Below are positions 9,204 through 18,387 of a DNA stretch of 64,000 bases, in pieces. The notes beneath the pieces were generated by a model. It did not search any database and had not been told where the DNA came from. It was given only the letters and a program-made list of their open reading frames with translations. Made by a program: the position numbers and the translations under genes. This DNA comes from Bacteroidota bacterium (GTDB lineage: Bacteria; Bacteroidota; Bacteroidia; Bacteroidales; VadinHA17): the NCBI GenBank assembly GCA_016718875.1, contig JADKBL010000023.1:7809-71808 (forward strand), written 5' to 3'. The stretch's first letter is position 1. Each line of letters begins with the position of its first letter.

Positions 9204-9246
9204 TCGGAGTGCCTAAAGTGCCTTGAGTGCCTTGAGTACTTGAAAT
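9204..9246. repeat. Intergenic repeat, 'agtgcctaaagtgccttgagt' family, copy 1
   Basis: Three near-tandem copies of an agtgcctt/agtgccta word end in gagtacttgaaa, starting three bases after the reconstructed tyrA stop. A second copy is at 57050-57092. Confidence 0.65.
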
Positions 9247-9292
9247 TCAATACTTTTAATATTATTAACTTTACAACTTTTTACTTAAAAAT

Positions 9293-10414
9293 ATGGTACT
9301 GAAAATCGAAAATTCCCGGATCAGTGAATGGAAAGGCTACAAAGGCAGGCCATTTCTAATCTCAGGACCTTGCAGTGCAGAGACTGAAGAACAGGTTATG
9401 GAAACAGCCAGGCAGCTTGCCGGGCTGAAAGAGGTAAGCGTTTTCCGTGCAGGGATATGGAAACCACGTACACGTCCCGATTCATTTGAAGGAGTGGGCT
9501 CGGAAGGCCTTAAGTGGCTCAGGCGTGTTAAACAGGAAACCGGAATGCTTGTAGGGACTGAAGTTGCCAATGAACGACATGTTTATGAAGCACTTAAATA
9601 TGGAATTGATATGCTCTGGATTGGTGCCAGAACATCTGTTAATCCTTTCACAGTACAGGAGATATCTGATGCTCTGAAGGGAGTTGATGTAATGGTGCTG
9701 ATAAAAAATCCTATAAATCCGGATATTGAATTATGGATGGGAGCAATAGAAAGAATTGCCCGTGCAGGAATTACACGAATCGGAGCAATTCACAGAGGGT
9801 TCTCTTCATATGAAAAAACCCTTTACCGTAACCAGCCCAACTGGCAGCTTCCGATTGAACTGAGAAGAAGAATTCCCGATTTGCCGATTATATGTGATCC
9901 AAGTCACATTGCCGGAGCGAGGATGTACCTTCATGAAATATCACAGAAGGCAATGGATCTCAACTTCGACGGACTGATGATCGAATCTCATATCAATCCT
10001 GCAAAAGCCCTGAGCGACTCCGCCCAACAGGTCACACCAAATGACCTGAAGGAGCTGTTAACAAGGCTGATAATGAGGAATCCGAATCCTGCAGATCCAA
10101 AACTCCTCGATGTTTTAGGGGAGCTTCGTCAGCAGATCGACGTATATGATGAACATCTCCTCGACCTGATGGAAAAGAGGATGAAAGTTGCAGAAACAAT
10201 AGGACGCTATAAAAAGGCAAATAATATCACTATATTGCAGAGCATCCGGTGGGATGAAATAATAAAGAAGGCTGTTGTCAAAGGACAGGCCAAGGGACTG
10301 AGTGCTGAGATGATTGATGCAATCTTCAAGGCTATACACCAGGAGTCGATCAACCACCAGATGAAGGTTATGAATGAGGAAGAGACCCCTAAATCCCCAA
10401 GGGGGCTTAAATAG
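9293..10414 (+). CDS. Bifunctional DAHP synthase / chorismate mutase
   Basis: The N-terminal domain (about 1-260) is a type I-beta DAHP synthase that condenses PEP and erythrose-4-phosphate. Its motifs are FRAGIWKPRTRPDSFEG, IGARTSVNPF, LIKNPINPD and CDPSHIAG. The C-terminal domain (about 268-360) is an AroQ-type chorismate mutase helix bundle: LGELRQQIDVYDEHLLDLMEKRM. The fusion commits carbon to aromatics and makes prephenate for the neighbouring pheA and tyrA. The last nine or so residues (TPKSPRGLK) are encoded by an intergenic palindromic repeat and are not family sequence. It is probably cotranscribed with tyrA across a 91-base gap that contains a repeat. Confidence 0.92.
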   Translation: MVLKIENSRISEWKGYKGRPFLISGPCSAETEEQVMETARQLAGLKEVSVFRAGIWKPRTRPDSFEGVGSEGLKWLRRVKQETGMLVGTEVANERHVYEALKYGIDMLWIGARTSVNPFTVQEISDALKGVDVMVLIKNPINPDIELWMGAIERIARAGITRIGAIHRGFSSYEKTLYRNQPNWQLPIELRRRIPDLPIICDPSHIAGARMYLHEISQKAMDLNFDGLMIESHINPAKALSDSAQQVTPNDLKELLTRLIMRNPNPADPKLLDVLGELRQQIDVYDEHLLDLMEKRMKVAETIGRYKKANNITILQSIRWDEIIKKAVVKGQAKGLSAEMIDAIFKAIHQESINHQMKVMNEEETPKSPRGLK

Positions 10415-10450
10415 ACCCCAATCCCCATTGGTTTAAGTTGGGGGAAGTAG
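10386..10450. repeat. C4/G4 palindromic repeat ('cccct...aaggggg' family) overlapping a gene end
   Basis: Words cccctaaatccccaagggggctt and ccccaatccccattggttt...gttggggg form nested palindromes. They cover the last codons and stop of the DAHP synthase/mutase gene. Related elements are at 33168-33213, 50271-50322, 54619-54656 and 56424-56463. Confidence 0.65.
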
Positions 10451-10472
10451 GTTAAGAGATAAATTTTACCCT

Positions 10473-11724
10473 ATGGAACGATACATTGATCCGTCACCAC
10501 TGAAAGGCACTGTAAAGGCCCCATCATCAAAAAGTATGACACAGCGTGCAATTGCTGCCGCACTGCTGGCTGACGGACCAAGTATAATCCATAATCCATC
10601 CTATTGCGACGACTCCCTTGCAGCGATGAGCATTGCCGTCGGACTTGGTGCAAGACTTGACCCTTCACCGGATAAAATTATTGTTGACGGAACCGGCGAA
10701 CTGAAAGAGCCAAAACTCAATTGCGGTGAATCCGGACTGGCCATTAGAATGTTCTCTCCCATTGCTGCACTTTTTCCGGAGGAGGTCATACTTACAGGAG
10801 CAAACTCTCTGAGAAAGAGACCCATGAATATGGTGGAGGAAGCTCTAAGGCAAATGGGTGTTGAATGTAAAACCACAGACGGTTTCCTTCCCCTGAGTAT
10901 AAAAGGTCCTCTCAAAGGAGGAAAGTATGAAATTGACGGATCGGTCAGCAGCCAGCTTCTCACAGGACTGCTGATGGCCCTGCCAATGACAATGGAGGAT
11001 TCTGAAATAAAAGTTTTAAATCTAAAAAGCAGGCCATACATTGATATGACCATTAACATCCTTAAAGATTTTGGAATCACAATAAACAATGAAAATTATT
11101 CCATCTTCAGAATTCCCGGTAAACAGAAATATGTTCCTCATGAATATACTGTTGAGGGAGACTGGAGTGGCGGAGCTTTTCTGCTTGTAGCCGGTGCCAT
11201 CAACGGCGATCTGACAATAACAGGCCTCCAGCATTTTAAGTCATCAGAGCGACATGACAATACTGGATGCACTTAAGGATGCAGGAGCAAAATTTACAAC
11301 CTCAGACAATGCAATCAGAATTTCACATTCACCATTGAAGGCTTTCAGCTTTGATGCAACTCACGCACCTGACCTCTTCCCTCCACTTGCAGCATTAGCA
11401 TCATATTGCGAGGGAATATCAAAAATAAAAGGGGTTTCGAGGTTAAAACATAAAGAGAGCAACAGAGGAGAAACTATAAGACAGGAGTTCGGGAAGCTCG
11501 GAATAAAAATCGACACAGATGATGATATTATGAGTATTACAGGAGGCATACCATCCGGAGGTAAAGTGGAATCTCACGAGGATCATCGAATCGCAATGGC
11601 TATGGCTGTTACTGCACTTAAGGCATCCGGAAGAGTATACATTAAGGATTCCCAGAGTGTAGGGAAATCATATCCGGCCTTTTTTGATGATTTAAGGTCA
11701 TTGGGTGCAATCGTACATGAATAA
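10473..11724 (+). CDS. aroA: 3-phosphoshikimate 1-carboxyvinyltransferase (EPSP synthase) AroA (one frameshift)
   Basis: Transfers enolpyruvate from PEP to shikimate-3-phosphate. N-terminal motif SSKSMTQRAIAAALLADG, the PEP-loop CGESGLAIRMFSPIAALF, LRKRPM, and the C-terminal DHRIAMAMAV are present. The frame breaks near 11245: the first frame ends at 11276 and the second continues from DMTILDALKDAGAKF to 11724. Joined length is about 416 residues, typical for Bacteroidota AroA. Last gene of the aromatic operon. Confidence 0.9.
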
Positions 11725-11806
11725 TACAAAATCAGACAATTACATACCATTCCGACACAAAAACAGTTCATCAGATTAAAAAAAATCAAAAAATTCGCTT
11801 TTTTCT

Positions 11807-11835
11807 TTTGAATTTTAAAAAAATAACTATTTTTG
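11807..11835 (+). promoter_or_regulatory. Promoter of the trpB attenuator unit
   Basis: TTTG at 11807-11810 and TATTTTTG at 11828-11835, 17 bases apart, match the Bacteroidota -33/-7 consensus. The inferred start site falls within a few bases of the leader ATG at 11841, so the transcript would be leaderless or nearly so. Confidence 0.6.
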
Positions 11836-11840
11836 CTCAC

Positions 11841-11900
11841 ATGAAAACAAACTACTCATATGTTTGGTCTTGGCGCAGCTCATCCGTTAAAGCTGTGTAA
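11841..11900 (+). CDS. Trp leader peptide of the trpB attenuator
   Basis: A 19-residue open frame, ATG 11841 to TAA 11898-11900, with the segment NYSYVWSWRSSS. Two Trp codons at 11865-11867 and 11871-11873 stand one codon apart, as in classical trp leaders. It lies between a TAnnTTTG promoter and a perfect intrinsic terminator in front of trpB. Its role is to place a ribosome that stalls when charged tRNA-Trp is scarce. Confidence 0.85.
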   Translation: MKTNYSYVWSWRSSSVKAV

Positions 11901-11965
11901 AGCCATTTTATAAGAGTAACAAGATATTTTTTATAGAGGCACGCTGCACAGCGTGCTTTTTTTTT
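11875..11965 (+). terminator. Attenuator: competing hairpins and intrinsic terminator of trpB
   Basis: The terminator stem is 11939-11945 GCACGCT with 11950-11956 AGCGTGC, loop GCAC, followed by nine T at 11957-11965. The antiterminator pairs 11892-11898 GCTGTGT with 11946-11952 GCACAGC, seven pairs with one G-U. A 1:2 hairpin can form between 11875-11880 GCAGCT and 11891-11896 AGCTGT. A ribosome stalled at the Trp codons masks the first arm and favours the antiterminator. One that reaches the stop masks 11892-11898 and permits termination. Confidence 0.82.
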
Positions 11966-11998
11966 GAAAACAATTAACCAAAATAAAAACCTGAGAAA

Positions 11999-13361
11999 AT
12001 GGAAAAGATTAAAAAGATTATTCTGAGCGAAAATGAAATGCCGAAGCAATGGTATAACATTCTGGCAGACATGCCCAACAAGCCTTTACCTCCTTTGCAT
12101 CCGGCAACAAGGCAACCAATTGGTCCTGAAGATCTGGCGGCAGTTTTCCCAATGGAACTGATAAAGCAGGAGGTTTCGACCGAGAGATATATTGATATTC
12201 CTGATGAAGTACTTGACCTCTATAAGTCGTTCCGCCCATCTCCTCTTTTCAGGGCATCAAGCCTTGAAAAAGCCATCGGGACAAAAAGTAAAATATATTA
12301 TAAATATGAAGGGGGCAATTATTCAGGTTCGCATAAAGCCAATACTGCAATTGCACAGGCTTATTATAACAAACAGGAAGGTGTAAGACGAATAACCACA
12401 GAAACCGGAGCTGGCCAGTGGGGTAGTGCTATGAGTTTTGCATGCAACCACTTCGGCATCGCGTTGCTTGTTTTCATGGTAAAAGTTAGTCACAATCAGA
12501 AACCAGGTCGTAAACTTCTTATGAATATTTATAATGCCAAGGTTGTTCCATCGCCAAGTACACTAACTGCTGCGGGCCGGAAAATTCTCGAACTGGATCC
12601 TGATTCACCGGGGAGCCTTGGTATAGCTATCTCCGAAGCAATGAAGATTGCAGGACAGGACCCATATACAAAATACTCACTGGGAAGTGTACTTAATCAT
12701 GTTATCCTTCATCAGACAATTATAGGACAGGAGGCTCTGATACAGATGGAAAAGGCAGGTGAATATCCTGATGTAGTTGTAGGTTGCTTCGGAGGCGGAT
12801 CAAATTTCTCCGGCATAGGATTTCCGTTCCTTCGTGAAAAAATACAGCATGGCAAAAACGTCAGGCTGGTTGCAGTGGAACCTTCATCATGTCCAAAGCT
12901 TACTAAAGGTAAATTCACATATGACTTTGGAGATACAGCAGGAATGACCCCGCTCCTTCCGATGTACACTCTCGGACATAACTTTATGCCTGACAAGATA
13001 CATGCAGGTGGTTTGCGTTACCATGGTGCAGGAGTACTTGTCAGCCAGCTCCTCAAAGACGGATTTATTGAGGCCAAAGCCAAGATGCAGAGGGAGTGTT
13101 TTGAGGGAGCAGTACTGTTTGCCAGAACTGAAGGAATACTTCCGGCACCTGAGTCATCATATGCAATTGCCGGCGCTCTCGATGAAGCAAGAAAAGCCGA
13201 TCTTTGAAGGAGTATCAAGAACTATACTCTTCAATCTCAGCGGCCATGGCCACTTTGACATATCAGCATATGAGAAGTATTTCGAAAACAACCTGCCTGA
13301 TCATGAACTGACAACAGCAGAGGTTGAAGATGCTATTTCGAAAATTGAAGTTCCGGTTTAG
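11999..13361 (+). CDS. trpB: Tryptophan synthase beta chain, TrpB2 type (one frameshift)
   Basis: PLP enzyme that condenses indole with serine to make Trp. The long N-terminal extension (about residues 1-75) and total of about 454 residues mark the TrpB2 subfamily, not the TrpA-coupled TrpB1. The PLP lysine is K113 in YSGSHKANTA, and the phosphate loop is GCFGGGSNFSG. The first frame ends at 13207 after ALDEARKADL. Sequence in the next frame (IFEGVSRTILFNLSGHGHFD) continues to 13361, so one extra base near 13200 is likely. No trpA or other trp gene is nearby. The gene stands alone behind a Trp attenuator. Confidence 0.9.
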
Positions 13362-13394
13362 TTACAAAAAAATCACCTTAATATCTGGGCTGTT

Positions 13395-13525
13395 GAATAA
13401 TATTTTCCCACAGAGCGCACAGAGTCCCGATATTTCAATTTAAGTTTATCCGGTGTAAACTCTGATGATTCCCTCTGTGTAACTCTGTGAAAGTTTTTCT
13501 TTGGTTACACAGAGACAATGGATTT
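13395..13525. repeat. Palindromic intergenic repeat, 'ctctgtg/cacagag' family, copy 2
   Basis: Between the convergent ends of trpB and the NIPSNAP gene. It holds cacagagcgcacagag, then ctctgtgtaactctgtg, then ggttacacagagac. The opposite-orientation words can fold. Confidence 0.7.
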
Positions 13526-13551
13526 TAACCTTTCACAATCCGGGGATGAGG

Positions 13552-14349
13552 CTAAAAATCTGAATAGTTAGTCGGACGAAGAAGATACCTGTCAATGTTT
13601 GATACGGTATTCTTGTATTCCTCGAGACCTGAAAGTGTTTTCCATTCAGGTGCAGCTCCGAAAGCTTTCCAATGCTCTTCGCGTGAACCGTTATCTGTAA
13701 AGGTGGTCATGTACATCAGGTTTGGCATAGCACTTCCTGAAACAACCTCAGCATAGAATACAGCATTGAATTTAAGAGCGGTGAAGATATTTATTTCCCC
13801 TCCCTCGTTGAACATCTTAATCTTTTTGGCAGCCTTGGCTTCTGTTGCACTCTCGTAACTGCGAAGCTCATAAACCCTTTCTGATACAGGATTTGTATAT
13901 GCCGGGAAGAATGGCTGAGGCATATTTTTGAATGCCTTCAGAAGTATACTCTCGAATCTTGCATACGGAGCTTCATTATAAGGAGCATCAATAAATGATT
14001 TCCCTGCTTCGGTATATACTTTGTCCTTTGAAAGAACATCCTGAAGTGACAGATACTGATCAAGGGTTTTTACCGGGATAAACACAAAAATCCTTTTTCC
14101 CGACAGCACATCTGTCTCGATAGGTTTGAATACTCCAACTTTTGCGATACCTGCACGATGGAGAGCAGGAATGTAAACATCCTTCAGAAATGCATCAACT
14201 TTTCCTTCCTGTCCGGCTCCCCAGGCAAGATGATATACTTTCAATTCATAGTACTCCTGTTTTGCCTGTGCTGAAGATACACTGCAGAATGCCGCTGTGA
14301 GAATCGACACCATGGCAAATGCCACTAATAAACGTCCTTTGTTTTTCAT
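13552..14349 (-). CDS. Secreted NIPSNAP-family protein
   Basis: 265 residues with a clear Sec signal peptide (MKNKGRLLVAFAMVSILTAA, cleavage after about residue 29, SAQA). The mature part resembles two NIPSNAP (ferredoxin-like dimeric alpha/beta barrel) modules: EYYELKVYHLAWGAGQEGKVDAFL near residue 31 and RVYELRSYESATEAKAAKKIKMF near 160. The biochemical role of this family in bacteria is not settled. It neighbours a Tat-type Gfo/Idh/MocA oxidoreductase, a frequent pairing in Bacteroidota sugar loci. Confidence 0.78.
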   Translation of the reverse strand: MKNKGRLLVAFAMVSILTAAFCSVSSAQAKQEYYELKVYHLAWGAGQEGKVDAFLKDVYIPALHRAGIAKVGVFKPIETDVLSGKRIFVFIPVKTLDQYLSLQDVLSKDKVYTEAGKSFIDAPYNEAPYARFESILLKAFKNMPQPFFPAYTNPVSERVYELRSYESATEAKAAKKIKMFNEGGEINIFTALKFNAVFYAEVVSGSAMPNLMYMTTFTDNGSREEHWKAFGAAPEWKTLSGLEEYKNTVSNIDRYLLRPTNYSDF

Positions 14350-14382
14350 AAATGATAGATTAAATTATTTGATTGCAATTAT

Positions 14383-15713
14383 TTAATACTGAAATACTTT
14401 ACCCCCTGCCAGAACCTCCTGCTTTGCCTCATCGAAAGTAGCCTTTTCACCTGTTCTCAAGGCAGCGGTACACATAATATTGGCAATGGAATGATTGTAA
14501 CCAGCCATAACATCAGCATTGGGTTTTTTCCGGCTTCGGACACATTCCATCCAGTTACGCATATGGGCGTAGGTCATTGGATCGGAACCTGTGTTTGCTG
14601 CAGTTTCAACTTTAAAGCCTGGAAGGTCAGCCCCTGCCAGAAGATTTGCCTTCATTTTCATTGCATCCGCGTCTGCCTGCTGAAGCCCGCCTTCGGAATT
14701 TATCTTATTGGTATCAAGATTAAGAGAGCCTCCGTTTGAGTAATAAATCTCTTTTACTCCACCTGCTGAATTGGTAAAGCGGGATGAATAAACTACCTGG
14801 AAACCGATATCTGGATTTGAAGGATCAGAATAATCCATAACTGCTGTCATTGTATCAAAGTTGGTACGGCCATCTTTCCAAAGGTAGATTCCGCCATTTG
14901 CAGCTACGCTTTTCGGATGACTGATTCCGGTGAACCAATGCACTGTATCTATCTGGTGAGCCATCCATTGTCCGGGAATTCCTGATGAGAAAGGCCAGAA
15001 AAGCCTGAATTCAAGATATTTCTTGGATCCCATGGCTGTGCAGGACGGTTTAAAAGGAAGCGTTTCCAGTCGGTCTCAGATTCTTTTATAACACTTGTAA
15101 CAGAAGGTCTTCTCCAGCGACCAGGCTGATTTACATTCCAGGTCATCTCAACCATAACTATCTTACCGAATTTTCCTGATCTTAAATATTCATTGGCAGC
15201 AATATAGTTAGGTGTGCTTCTCCTTTGCGATCCTATCTGAACTATTTTTCTTGTCTCCTCAACTGCCTTTCTTGCTTCCCTTGCATCAGACATTGTTTCA
15301 GCAAAAGGCTTTTCGCAATAGGCATCCTGCCCTGCCCTTACAGCCTCTGCAAGGTGAAGGGCATGCTGGAAATCTGCTGTACTTATTATAACAGCATCAG
15401 TTGTTTTACTATCATATAATTCCTCATTATTCCTGTAAGCCTGAATATTTACTCCCTGCTTTTTGAAATATTCAACTGCTTCATCACGCCTGCGACTCCA
15501 GAGATCGGAGACTGCCACGAATTCAAAATTATGTTCCTTGCACTGCGCCATAAACTGCGGAGCAAGTGACCCTTGAACCGATCAGAATAACCCACAATTC
15601 CAACCCTCACCCCTGTCATTGGAACCAAGAATACGGGAATAGCTTTTTGCACTAAGGGTCAGGCCTGCTGCCCCGATAGCTGACTTGTAAATAAACTCCC
15701 TGCGTGTAGTCAT
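14383..15713 (-). CDS. Gfo/Idh/MocA family oxidoreductase with Tat-like signal (three frameshifts)
   Basis: NAD(P)-dependent sugar or cyclitol dehydrogenase family, probably exported. Reading back from ATG at 15711-15713 the N-terminus is TTRREFIYKSAIGAAGLTL, a twin-arginine-like leader. It is followed by the Rossmann motif VRVGIVGYSDRF, then EKPFAETMSDA, which holds the conserved EKP. The C-terminal half includes QMDTVHWFTG-like QIDTVHWFTGISHP. Frame breaks lie near 15615, 15575 and 15025. Fragments are 15449-15652, 14949-15551 and 14383-15033. The joined length of about 443 residues is normal. Substrate is unknown. Confidence 0.85.
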
Positions 15714-15731
15714 AATTAAAAATATAATAAG

Positions 15732-17087
15732 TTAGTTTTCTTCATTTTGATTCAATTCAGCAAACTGAAGTGGCTTGCGGAACCAGTTGGTACGGTAGGC
15801 TCCATAAAGTACCCCTAATGTAAGCCAAACGATACCAACTATCTTTGCAAGAGTACCCAGACTGAACCAAAGATAGAGGCAGATTAAAAATCCAAGTACC
15901 GGTACAATGAAGTTTCCAAAACTCTTTTTCTTATTGTTCAGATAATAGTGAGCAAATGATGAGGCATTTACACCCATGAATGCTATCAAAGCTCCAAAGT
16001 TAAGAAGCTGTGCTCCCAGTGAATATGAAACAAGAAAGACACCTATCAGGACAAATGCCCCTACCAGGATTATATTATTTGAAGGTATCCTGGTTTTTGG
16101 ATTAACATAAGCAAAGAACTTCTTTGGAATGGCATTGTCGCGTCCCATTCCGTAGAGCAGCCTGCCTGCACCAAGATGAGCTCCTGCACCCGATCCGATT
16201 GATGCTATCAGCAAAGCGATATTGACAACATGGAAGAGCCATAAACCACCGGCTTTTCCTGCAATATAACAGAAAGCAGTGTCCTGATCCGGGAATGATG
16301 TGCCCGGCCAAACAAGCTGGGCTGTATATACCTGAATTGAAGCAAGAATACCGGTGATGATACATACAAGTACTGAGGCAAGAAGAATATTCTTCCGTGG
16401 ATTATGAACCTCCTCAGAAAGAGTGGAGATACCATCAAATCCAATGTAAGACAAAACAGCAAGTGACGCTCCTGCGGATACGGCTGAAAAGGAGAAAGTT
16501 GCAGGATCATAAAAAGGACGCGTCCACTCTGCAACACCTGCCGGAGGGTTTATAAAAAGATACCGGACGGCAGCTCCCAGGAATAGTATTATAACAACAC
16601 CAAGACCAGTGGCTATTATGGCATTTGTCCTTGAACTGGATTCAATACCTCTTAAATTCATTCCTGTAAACAATATTGTATAAGCAACAGCATAAGCTGC
16701 AAATGGGTATTCCGGTACCAGGTTAATCGATGCCTTGCTGATCCATATCACACATATTATAGGGTTCATAACATAATCAAATATCATCCCCCAACCTATA
16801 AAATAGCCTATCGAGGGATGTATCTCCCTTGTTACATATGCATAGGCAGAACCGGCACTGGGATATACATTTGCCATTTTACCATAACTGATGGCTGTGA
16901 ACATCATGCCGATCATACCTATTATTATTGTTGTCACCACATGCCCTTTGGCAAGTGTGGCTGCTGCCCCGAACAGAGGCATAGGTGCTGTTGGCTGGAT
17001 CAGAATTATACCGTAGAGGACAAGAGACGACAGCCCCAGTACACGTTTCAGGCCCGGACCAGAACCACTTGATTGGTTTGAACTCAT
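15732..17087 (-). CDS. APC-superfamily amino-acid permease
   Basis: 451-residue polytopic membrane protein with about 12 hydrophobic segments. The N-terminal TM1 signature is VLYGIILIQPTAPMPLFGAAA. The TM2-3 region is GSAYAYVTREIHPSIGYFIGWGMIFDYV, and GFDGISTLSEEVHNPRKNI is the conserved TM6-TM7 loop of amino acid/polyamine/organocation transporters. Substrate is not deducible. Intact frame. Confidence 0.88.
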   Translation of the reverse strand: MSSNQSSGSGPGLKRVLGLSSLVLYGIILIQPTAPMPLFGAAATLAKGHVVTTIIIGMIGMMFTAISYGKMANVYPSAGSAYAYVTREIHPSIGYFIGWGMIFDYVMNPIICVIWISKASINLVPEYPFAAYAVAYTILFTGMNLRGIESSSRTNAIIATGLGVVIILFLGAAVRYLFINPPAGVAEWTRPFYDPATFSFSAVSAGASLAVLSYIGFDGISTLSEEVHNPRKNILLASVLVCIITGILASIQVYTAQLVWPGTSFPDQDTAFCYIAGKAGGLWLFHVVNIALLIASIGSGAGAHLGAGRLLYGMGRDNAIPKKFFAYVNPKTRIPSNNIILVGAFVLIGVFLVSYSLGAQLLNFGALIAFMGVNASSFAHYYLNNKKKSFGNFIVPVLGFLICLYLWFSLGTLAKIVGIVWLTLGVLYGAYRTNWFRKPLQFAELNQNEEN

Positions 17088-17250
17088 TGTTTACAGAATA
17101 AAATTTGAATTAATGCCATTGACATTATTTATTATATTTGAAGCCACTGCCTTATTGTTATTCAAATATGCAAATTATAACCAAATAATTACAATTGAGG
17201 GGAAAGTTTTAACTTAAATTGACCATATCTTAATCCGATTGCACTTTAAA

Positions 17251-18372
17251 ATGAATACACATCCAAAAACACCTTCAAAAAGACTCCAGTCTCTGGATGC
17301 TCTCCGCGGTTTTGACATGTTCTGGATAATGGGAGGTGAAGCAATTTTCACCGGACTTGCAACACTCACCGGATGGCCGGTATTTCAATGGTGGGCTGCA
17401 CAGCTTGATCATGTAGAATGGCATGGCTTCAGGTTTTACGATATGATATTCCCTCTGTTCCTCTTTATAGCCGGTATTTCGTTTCCTTACTCTCTTGCAA
17501 AAAGAAGGGAAATGGGTGAACCTGAAAGAAAAATATACCGGCATATTATCGGAAGGGGACTAATACTTGTCCTTCTGGGAATAATATACAATAACGGAAT
17601 CCGCTTCGATTTAGAGAATTTGCGGTATGGCAGCGTACTTGGACGAATAGGACTTGCATGGATGTTTGCGGCAATTATCTATACAAATGCAGGTCGCAAT
17701 TTCAGGATGGTGTGGTTCGGAATGATCCTGATCGGATACTGGTTACTTCTTTTGATTTTCCCTGCCCATGATTTGGGATCTACTGATCCATTCTCTCAGG
17801 AAGGAAACCTTACAAGCTATATCGACCGTCTTCTTATGCCCGGCAGATTGTACCGCGGAAATCATGATCCGGAGGGACTTTTCAGTACTATACCTGCAAT
17901 TGGAACAGCACTTCTTGGAATGTTTACCGGAGAATTCATGATGTCAAAATATCTTAGCGACAAACCATTGAAGAAGGTTCTATACCTGGCAGTTGCCGGA
18001 GTAATTTTTATTATTATCGGTAAATTATGGAACATAGGTTTTCCTATAAATAAAAATATCTGGTCCAGTTCATTTGTATGTTTCGTGGGCGGACTAAGCA
18101 TTCTTCTTTTCGCATTGTTCTACCTCATAATCGATGTGTGGGAGTATAAGAAATGGGCTTTCTTTTTTGTTGTAATCGGATTGAACCCTATAACAATATA
18201 CCTGACTAACAGGATAATAAACTTCGGCAATGCAAATAAATTCTTTTTCAAGGGACTGACTGACCTGATGCCAGAAACGTGGGCACCCATCATTAACGGC
18301 ATTGGCATTACTGCTATTGGATGGACTTTCCTTTATATCCTATACAAAAAGAAGATATTTCTTAAGGTATAA
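17251..18372 (+). CDS. DUF5009 / NagX-like inner-membrane acyltransferase-family protein
   Basis: 373-residue integral membrane protein that begins with the diagnostic RLQSLDALRGFDMFWIMGGE motif, shared with heparan-alpha-glucosaminide N-acetyltransferase relatives, followed by about ten hydrophobic segments. Such proteins are found in glycan-degradation loci and may transfer acetyl groups to amino sugars, but the Bacteroidota members are not well characterised. I choose ATG 17251; the longer frame begins with TTG at 17239. Transcribed divergently from the permease. Confidence 0.8.
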   Translation: MNTHPKTPSKRLQSLDALRGFDMFWIMGGEAIFTGLATLTGWPVFQWWAAQLDHVEWHGFRFYDMIFPLFLFIAGISFPYSLAKRREMGEPERKIYRHIIGRGLILVLLGIIYNNGIRFDLENLRYGSVLGRIGLAWMFAAIIYTNAGRNFRMVWFGMILIGYWLLLLIFPAHDLGSTDPFSQEGNLTSYIDRLLMPGRLYRGNHDPEGLFSTIPAIGTALLGMFTGEFMMSKYLSDKPLKKVLYLAVAGVIFIIIGKLWNIGFPINKNIWSSSFVCFVGGLSILLFALFYLIIDVWEYKKWAFFFVVIGLNPITIYLTNRIINFGNANKFFFKGLTDLMPETWAPIINGIGITAIGWTFLYILYKKKIFLKV

Positions 18373-18387
18373 GCCGGATTCAATACT

